Translations under genes and position numbers: made by a program
Notes under the pieces: model-generated
Seen by the model: only the letters and a program-made list of their open reading frames with translations
Told to the model about the DNA's origin: nothing
Database searches by the model: none
From: Candidatus Roizmanbacteria bacterium CG_4_10_14_0_8_um_filter_39_9
Lineage (GTDB): Bacteria; Patescibacteriota; Microgenomatia; UBA1406; GWC2-37-13
Assembly (NCBI GenBank): GCA_002784505.1
Contig: PFLF01000050.1
Location: forward strand, 1 to 9,183
Direction of reading: 5' to 3'
DNA: 9,183 bases
Part shown: positions 4,698 through 9,183 of the stretch, one piece after another
Layout: the number at the start of each line of letters is the position of its first letter
How positions within the stretch are numbered: position 1 is the first letter of the stretch

Positions 4698-5999
4698 ATG
4701 ACTATCACTATTGTTGGCCACGGATATGTGGGGCTCGTATCGGCATGCTGTTTTGCGGATTTTGGAAATGAAGTATATGTTATCGGGCACACCCCTTCTA
4801 AGATTGAACGCTTAAAAAATGGAGATCCTCTTATTTATGAACCGGGACTAAAGGAACTTCTGGAAAAAAATATTAAAGCAAACCGCCTTCATTTTACTCT
4901 TGAATACCCGGAAGCCGTTTCGAAATCAGAAATTGTTTTTATTACTGTCGGCACCCCACCCAAAGAAAATGGAGAGGCGGATTTAGAGATGGTTTTTGAC
5001 GTAGGGAAACAAATTGCAAAAAATCTTAAGAAAAAATTTACGGTTATTTCTTGTAAAAGCACCGTCCCTGTCGGAACCAACAAACAAATTGAAAAAATTT
5101 TGAATGAAAATAGGCCTGTTGGAGTGGAAATTGCCGTTGCATCCTGTCCCGAATTTTTACGCGAAGGCTCAGGACTTCATGACACGTTTTTCGCTGACCG
5201 GGTGGTAATTGGTTCGTATTCACAAAAGGCGATAAATCTGCTGCTTGAACTCCATGAGCCTATCACCGGAAAAAAAGTGATTACCGACTTGGCATCTGCG
5301 GAACTCATAAAATATGCCTCAAATTCAGTTCTGGCGATGAAAATCTCTTTTGCGAATCTTATTTCATTTTATTGTGAAAAGGCGGGGGGAGATGTTGAGA
5401 CAGTCCTTGATGCGGTTGGATTTGATAAGCGAATAGGGCGTGTATTTATGGATCCTGGAGTAGGTTATGGGGGTTCATGCTTCCCGAAGGATGTTCGAGC
5501 ACTGACCAGTACGGGAAATTTACTCGGGATTAACACCTCACTTCTTCAAGCAACCGAAGATATTAACCAGGAGGCACGGATGAACTTTTTGAACAAAATT
5601 ATCAAATACAGCGGGGGAAAAACAATCGGAGTCTGGGGGCTCGCATTTAAACCAAACACCGATGACATCCGCTTTGCACCGTCAATTGATATTCTTCATG
5701 CACTTCTCGATAAAGGATATGCGGTAAAGGTGTATGACCAAGAAGCTTTTGGCAATGTGAAAAAGATATTCGGTGATAAGCTTATTTACTCAAAAGATCC
5801 TTATGAAGCAGCTACAGGGTGTGACGCAATAGCTATTCTTACCGATTGGAATGAGTTCAAACATATCGATTTGGACAAGATAAAATCAATTATGAAAAAA
5901 CCCGTGATTATTGACGGAAGAAATATTTATCTTCCTGAGGTGATGAAAAAATTGGGATTTACGTACTATTCGACAGGTAGAGTGCCTGTTACACAATGA
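4698..5999 (+). CDS. ugd: UDP-glucose 6-dehydrogenase
   Basis: A 433-residue enzyme that oxidises UDP-glucose twice to UDP-glucuronate. The N-terminal nucleotide-binding motif GHGYVG (7-12) is followed by the family segments VGTPP (84-88), STVPVGT (121-127) and PEFLREG (151-157). ELIKYASNSVLAMKISFANL (202-221) holds the active-site Lys/Asn region, and GYGGSCFPKD (256-265) holds the catalytic Cys261. GLAFKPNTDDIR (314-325) and the C-terminal UDP-binding domain complete the three-domain layout. One unusual point is that the end of the second Rossmann strand reads VIGHTPSKI (28-36). The acidic residue that normally contacts the NAD ribose is Gly30. Its product is the substrate of the next gene, 7 nt downstream. 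It has a possible private leaderless promoter. Confidence 0.95.
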   Translation: MTITIVGHGYVGLVSACCFADFGNEVYVIGHTPSKIERLKNGDPLIYEPGLKELLEKNIKANRLHFTLEYPEAVSKSEIVFITVGTPPKENGEADLEMVFDVGKQIAKNLKKKFTVISCKSTVPVGTNKQIEKILNENRPVGVEIAVASCPEFLREGSGLHDTFFADRVVIGSYSQKAINLLLELHEPITGKKVITDLASAELIKYASNSVLAMKISFANLISFYCEKAGGDVETVLDAVGFDKRIGRVFMDPGVGYGGSCFPKDVRALTSTGNLLGINTSLLQATEDINQEARMNFLNKIIKYSGGKTIGVWGLAFKPNTDDIRFAPSIDILHALLDKGYAVKVYDQEAFGNVKKIFGDKLIYSKDPYEAATGCDAIAILTDWNEFKHIDLDKIKSIMKKPVIIDGRNIYLPEVMKKLGFTYYSTGRVPVTQ

Positions 6000-6006
6000 A
6001 ATAATT

Positions 6007-6954
6007 ATGCGCATTCTGATTACCGGAGTTGCCGGCTTCATCGGCTCAAATCTTGCCCAATCATTATTAGATGCGGGGAACTCTGTTGTGGGAGTTGATA
6101 ATCTTCTTACCGGGAGCTCAATAAATATTGAGATTCTAAAAGCAAATAATAATTTTACCTATATCCAAGATGATGTGGTAACCATGGATATGGAGAGAAT
6201 TACCGGTACGTTTGACATAATTTTTCACCTTGCCTCCCCTGCATCACCGGTCCAGTATAAAAAATTTCCTCTTGAAACTCTCATGGTAAATTCGATAGGG
6301 ACAAAGCATGTTCTTGATTTTATGAAAAAATCAGGAAGTAAAATATTTGTTATCTCATCGACCTCAGAAGTATACGGAGATCCATTGGAGCACCCCCAAA
6401 CTGAAAGCTATTGGGGCAATGTCAATCCGGTCGGAGTACGATCTTGCTATGATGAGGGAAAACGATTTGCCGAAAGCTTGGTTATGACTTATTACCGAAC
6501 ACATAAACTAGATGTAAGAATTGCACGAATTTTTAATACCTATGGCCCGAATATGGAACAAAATGACGGGCGGGTTGTCTCAAACTTCATCATGCAGTCG
6601 CTTCAAGGGCAGCCAGTAACCATTTATAGCAATGGAAAACAAACGCGATCTTTTTGTTATGTTTCAGATATGGTACAAGGGCTCACTTCACTCGGGGTAA
6701 CCCCGAACATTGCGGGAGAAATTATAAATATAGGTAATCCAAATGAAATGAATATGATTGATCTGGCAAATAAAATCATTGCCTTGACCGGCTCCTCATC
6801 AAAAATCGTATTTAATGCAATCGACGGAGATGATCCTCAAAAACGAAAGCCCGATATTTCAAAAGCAAAAAAACTTCTCGGGTGGAAACCACAGGTAACA
6901 CTTGATGACGGTTTGCAAAAAACGATTACTTATTTCAAAGAACGCTTTTTATGA
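6007..6954 (+). CDS. uxs: UDP-glucuronate decarboxylase (UDP-xylose synthase)
   Basis: A 315-residue SDR converting UDP-glucuronate to UDP-xylose with bound NAD. GVAGFIG (7-13) is the Rossmann loop. HLASPASPVQYKKFPLETL (74-92) is diagnostic for this family, as are TSEVYGDPLEHPQTESYWG (119-137) and NPVGVRSCYDEGKRFAE (140-156). The latter contains catalytic Tyr148 and Lys152, and Glu121 belongs to the active-site TSE motif. RIFNTYGPNM (174-183) and GKQTRSFCYVSD (210-221) contact the nucleotide sugar in known homologues. The bacterial short form lacks the N-terminal membrane anchor of eukaryotic enzymes. It follows ugd by 7 nt without a Shine-Dalgarno site, and its 3' end overlaps the glycosyltransferase start by four bases, so translation is probably coupled. 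Confidence 0.95.
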   Translation: MRILITGVAGFIGSNLAQSLLDAGNSVVGVDNLLTGSSINIEILKANNNFTYIQDDVVTMDMERITGTFDIIFHLASPASPVQYKKFPLETLMVNSIGTKHVLDFMKKSGSKIFVISSTSEVYGDPLEHPQTESYWGNVNPVGVRSCYDEGKRFAESLVMTYYRTHKLDVRIARIFNTYGPNMEQNDGRVVSNFIMQSLQGQPVTIYSNGKQTRSFCYVSDMVQGLTSLGVTPNIAGEIINIGNPNEMNMIDLANKIIALTGSSSKIVFNAIDGDDPQKRKPDISKAKKLLGWKPQVTLDDGLQKTITYFKERFL

Positions 6955-8087
6955 AAAAGGCGACAATCATCATCCCCACCTATAACGAAAAAGATAATAT
7001 CAAATCGCTTGTGGAGGGAATATTCAAAAATGTTTCCGCTCTTCCAAACTGGATGGTTGATGTTGTTATTGTTGATAGTGATTCCCCAGATGGAACCACG
7101 GAGCTTGTCGAGTCCCTTATTCCTTCCTTCCCGCATCTCCATTTAATCCGTACAAAAAAGGAAGGTTTGGGAAAAGCATATATTGAAGGATTTAAAATAG
7201 CAATTGAAAAACTGCAGCCTTTTGTCCTTTTTGAAATGGATGCAGATCATTCCCATGACCCGACAACACTTCCGGCATTCCTAAAACAAATTGAGAAGGG
7301 CGCTGATTTTGTTATTGGATCACGCTATATAAAGGGCGGTTCAATCCCGCAGGATTGGGGTATAGATCGGAAGATTTTTTCAATTGGTGCAAATCTATTT
7401 GTGAGGCTCGGATTTATGCGGCTTAAAATTACCGATTGGACTTCCGGATTCAGAGCTATCAAGGCTTGGATTATCAAAGACTCGCTTGCATATGTGAACA
7501 CTTATTCGGGATATGTATTCCAGGTGGCACTACTTGACCATGCAATCTCAAAAGGGGCCCGAGTATCTGAAGTACCCATAAACTTTGTGGACCGTAAGGC
7601 GGGAGTATCCAAAATAAATTCAATTCAGTATATTTTTCAAACCTTTTGGTATGTACTCTCGCACTCTTCATTTATCAAATTCATTATTGTAGGCCTTTTA
7701 GGATTTGTTGTCGACTTTAGCTTTGCATATGCCTTTATCAACTCATTGAAAATTCCAAAAGCCAGTGCCAACATGCTCAGTGCCGAGGTGGCAATTATCT
7801 TTAACTTTTTTATCAATAATTTCTGGAGTTTCCGACACAAAAAAATTGAAGGGGGTTTTATTGCATACGCTCAAAAATTATTATTATTTAATCTCGTTTC
7901 TCTCGGCTCCGTTCTTATTCAAGGAGGGGGGCTCTACCTACTTCTCACATTCATGGGTGATAAAATATTTGCCTTATTGCCGGGAGTCTCTCTGTCATCG
8001 TGGATTGTATATAAGATAGGCATCATTTCTTTCATTATCATTCCCTATTCTTACGTTCTTTATAATAAAGTCGTTTGGAAGAAATAG
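6951..8087 (+). CDS. Family 2 glycosyltransferase fused to a GtrA-like membrane domain
   Basis: A 378-residue two-domain protein. Residues 1-235 are a dolichyl-phosphate mannose synthase-like GT2 domain: IIIPTYNEKDNI (6-17), VDSDSPDGT (41-49), the metal-binding DAD at 97-99, GSRYIKGG (123-130), the acceptor-side TDWTSGFRAI (161-170) and FVDRKAGVSKI (212-222). Residues 240-373 are GtrA-like, with four hydrophobic helices at about 241-262, 275-292, 308-333 and 350-371 and the motif NFFINNFWSF (285-294). Such proteins transfer a sugar from a nucleotide donor to polyprenyl phosphate at the inner membrane face, and the GtrA part is linked to translocation. The donor here is not determined. The ATGA overlap with uxs ties it to this operon. 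Its stop directly abuts the stop of the convergent gene. Confidence 0.9.
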   Translation: MKKATIIIPTYNEKDNIKSLVEGIFKNVSALPNWMVDVVIVDSDSPDGTTELVESLIPSFPHLHLIRTKKEGLGKAYIEGFKIAIEKLQPFVLFEMDADHSHDPTTLPAFLKQIEKGADFVIGSRYIKGGSIPQDWGIDRKIFSIGANLFVRLGFMRLKITDWTSGFRAIKAWIIKDSLAYVNTYSGYVFQVALLDHAISKGARVSEVPINFVDRKAGVSKINSIQYIFQTFWYVLSHSSFIKFIIVGLLGFVVDFSFAYAFINSLKIPKASANMLSAEVAIIFNFFINNFWSFRHKKIEGGFIAYAQKLLLFNLVSLGSVLIQGGGLYLLLTFMGDKIFALLPGVSLSSWIVYKIGIISFIIIPYSYVLYNKVVWKK

Positions 8088-8945
8088 TTATTCTTTTGTG
8101 CAGTATTCGGAAGAAACCCACCCGGTTTTATTTTTTTCAAACTCAATCTTGTACCACCCGGTTTTTTCTTCCAAAAGCTCAAATTTCTGTCCCGGATTGA
8201 CTCTCCCTGACTCTGAGGCATTTATCGTTGAGTCTTCCCGTACCCGGAGCCAGCCGGTCGGTGTATCTTTGATAAGAATCATTTGCTTGCCGGTGTTTGT
8301 CTGCGTTGCCTCGGGAGTCGCAATCTTTGAATCATCAAGTTGAAACGTAGAAGGCTGCGTCTTATCTGCCGCGAGTTTAATAAATGCATTGATTCGGTAT
8401 CCAGAAGTTATATTTATCTTCTGTGTTCTTCTGAAAAAACCCGGCATAAAAACCGATAGTTCGTGATCTCCTTTTGGAATATCCGCAACAATTATTGATG
8501 AAACTCCCTTTTCATCATTATCAACGTAAATGATGGCGCCGTTGGGCTCAGTTTCAATGGCAAGTTCTCCGGTGTCGTTTTTTCCCATCCGATCCATCTT
8601 CGTAACGCTTAATACGTCGGCTGCTGTTGAAATATCGGTACTTCCCAATTCTGCGTTAACGTAGGTAAGCGTGTTCTTGTAAACTTTGATTTTGCGCTGC
8701 CATGAAGCGGTATCGGTCGCATTTTCTTCAGGAATCAGTTTAAGCAAATATTCGCCAGCCTTCAGCTTGTCCTCGTATGGAACCTTGCTTGTTGCCACGT
8801 TATTGATGAAAATACTGGCAACGGGGGAGGAGACAATTTTAACTTTGCCGTAGATGTTTTGACTTTCCAATATAAAATAGCGAATGATCAGGAAGATGCC
8901 GAATCCGACACATAACAGTACCAAAATACCAACCTTCTTTTTCAT
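8088..8945 (-). CDS. Membrane-anchored protein with two PEGA-like domains and a C-terminal SH3-like domain
   Basis: A 285-residue protein with an N-terminal hydrophobic anchor (about 5-26) after Met-Lys-Lys-Lys. There is no lipobox-type Cys at its end, so it is probably an uncleaved anchor with the rest outside the membrane. Residues 33-100 form a first PEGA-like beta domain (VKIVSSPVASIFINN, then LKAGEYLLKLIPE). Residues 126-193 form a second, clearer one (LAIETEPNGAIIYVDN, then IPKGDHELSVFMPGF). After a Thr/Gln-rich linker (about 195-219), residues 220-283 resemble a bacterial SH3 domain (GWLRVREDSTINASESGRV, then GWYKIEFEKNKTGWVSSEYC). Such domains usually bind cell-wall or surface glycans. 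A role at the cell envelope is inferred, with no enzyme motif seen. The start is backed by a full promoter. Confidence 0.85.
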   Translation of the reverse strand: MKKKVGILVLLCVGFGIFLIIRYFILESQNIYGKVKIVSSPVASIFINNVATSKVPYEDKLKAGEYLLKLIPEENATDTASWQRKIKVYKNTLTYVNAELGSTDISTAADVLSVTKMDRMGKNDTGELAIETEPNGAIIYVDNDEKGVSSIIVADIPKGDHELSVFMPGFFRRTQKINITSGYRINAFIKLAADKTQPSTFQLDDSKIATPEATQTNTGKQMILIKDTPTGWLRVREDSTINASESGRVNPGQKFELLEEKTGWYKIEFEKNKTGWVSSEYCTKE

Positions 8946-8951
8946 ATTAGC

Positions 8952-8980
8952 ATTCTAGTCCTTGACCCGTTCAGATTCAA
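8952..8980 (-). promoter_or_regulatory. Promoter of the PEGA/SH3 protein gene
   Basis: On the minus strand, TTGAAT (8980-8975), a 17-bp spacer and TAGAAT (8957-8952), then 6 nt to the ATG at 8945. It is one of only two promoters in the window with a recognisable -35 at standard spacing, and again leaves no room for a leader. Confidence 0.7.
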
Positions 8981-9115
8981 CCTGAAACGTCGAAACGAAA
9001 ATTACATAATTTGAAACTTATTTCCAATAATAATCACGTAGCCAATAATATATAAATTTAGATTGTCGTAACACCTTTTCATTTTGCCGCTTCTTCATTT
9101 GGAGCCATAATGAAC
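8981..9115. other. AT-rich intergenic stretch without a supportable gene
   Basis: This stretch upstream of the PEGA/SH3 promoter holds no frame that looks like a protein, and no tRNA or clear hairpin that I can see. It leads into the REP-like palindrome at 9116-9140. Confidence 0.5.
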
Positions 9116-9140
9116 TACCCCGCAGCAGAGCTGCGAGGTA
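9116..9140. repeat. REP-like hairpin of a second family
   Basis: TACCCCGCAGC, loop AGA, GCTGCGAGGTA. The arms are 11 bases with one mismatch as plus-strand RNA. As minus-strand RNA that position becomes a G-U wobble and all 11 positions pair around a three-base loop. It is GC-rich against an AT-rich background and unrelated to the CCCACCTC family at 254-293. The flanking GAAC and TATC bases fit the general look of REP palindromes mobilised by Y1-type (RAYT) transposases. That link is from memory, and no such transposase is in the window. Confidence 0.75.
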
Positions 9141-9183
9141 TCATAAAATGCCATCAAACATTGCTAACTGATCTCGGTGAACT

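Noticed and set aside
9110..9183. Plus-strand frame from ATG 9110 (MNYPAAELRG...) open to the right edge, with GGAG 5 nt upstream
   Set aside because: Its first codons are the REP-like hairpin itself, there is no -10 box before it, and palindromes of this kind often give spurious reading frames; too little is visible to call a gene.
9143..9183. Minus-strand frame from the right edge ending at TGA 9143 (about 13 codons)
   Set aside because: It could be the end of a gene beyond the window, but 13 codons are not enough to support a call.

Overview
The window looks like chromosomal DNA of a Candidate Phyla Radiation (Patescibacteria) bacterium, probably Microgenomates-like. This is inferred from the AT-rich composition, compact gene packing, near absence of Shine-Dalgarno sites, -10 boxes sitting directly before start codons, REP-like hairpins between genes, and the kinds of genes present. 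No rRNA or other marker gene is in the window, so the assignment is a judgement.

Left part (1-1109, minus strand): the N-terminal 72 codons of a small cupin-like protein run off the left edge. Next comes a REP-like tandem repeat, then a 263-residue triosephosphate isomerase. The isomerase is the most remarkable object here. Its sequence is circularly permuted: it begins at canonical beta strand 3, and the canonical N-terminal segment (beta1-alpha1-beta2-alpha2, with the active-site Asn and Lys) lies at the C-terminus. All four key active-site residues are kept.

Middle part (1110-2043, plus strand): a two-gene cassette encodes a small DUF6922-like protein and an AbiEii-type nucleotidyltransferase-like protein. 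The second appears to have lost about 50 internal residues. The cassette is bracketed by two degenerate copies of the REP-like hairpin family seen at 254-293; the right copy overlaps the last codons of the nucleotidyltransferase gene.

Right part: a class I SAM methyltransferase (minus) is divergent from a five-gene plus-strand operon, rmlB - rmlD-like - ugd - uxs - GT2/GtrA glycosyltransferase (2826-8087). The operon makes dTDP-4-keto-6-deoxyglucose (and probably its reduced product), UDP-glucuronate and UDP-xylose, and ends with a membrane glycosyltransferase that probably acts on polyprenyl phosphate. Together this points to a surface glycan or lipid-linked sugar pathway. A convergent minus-strand gene (8088-8945) encodes a membrane-anchored protein with two PEGA-like domains and an SH3-like domain. 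The right edge carries a second, unrelated REP-like hairpin and no gene I can support.

A recurrent architecture runs through the window. Seven genes have a -10 box (TATAAT, TATACT or TAGAAT), often as an extended TGn form, ending 5-7 nt before the most likely start codon. This suggests that leaderless mRNA is the normal mode for first genes of transcription units, and it decides several start codons.
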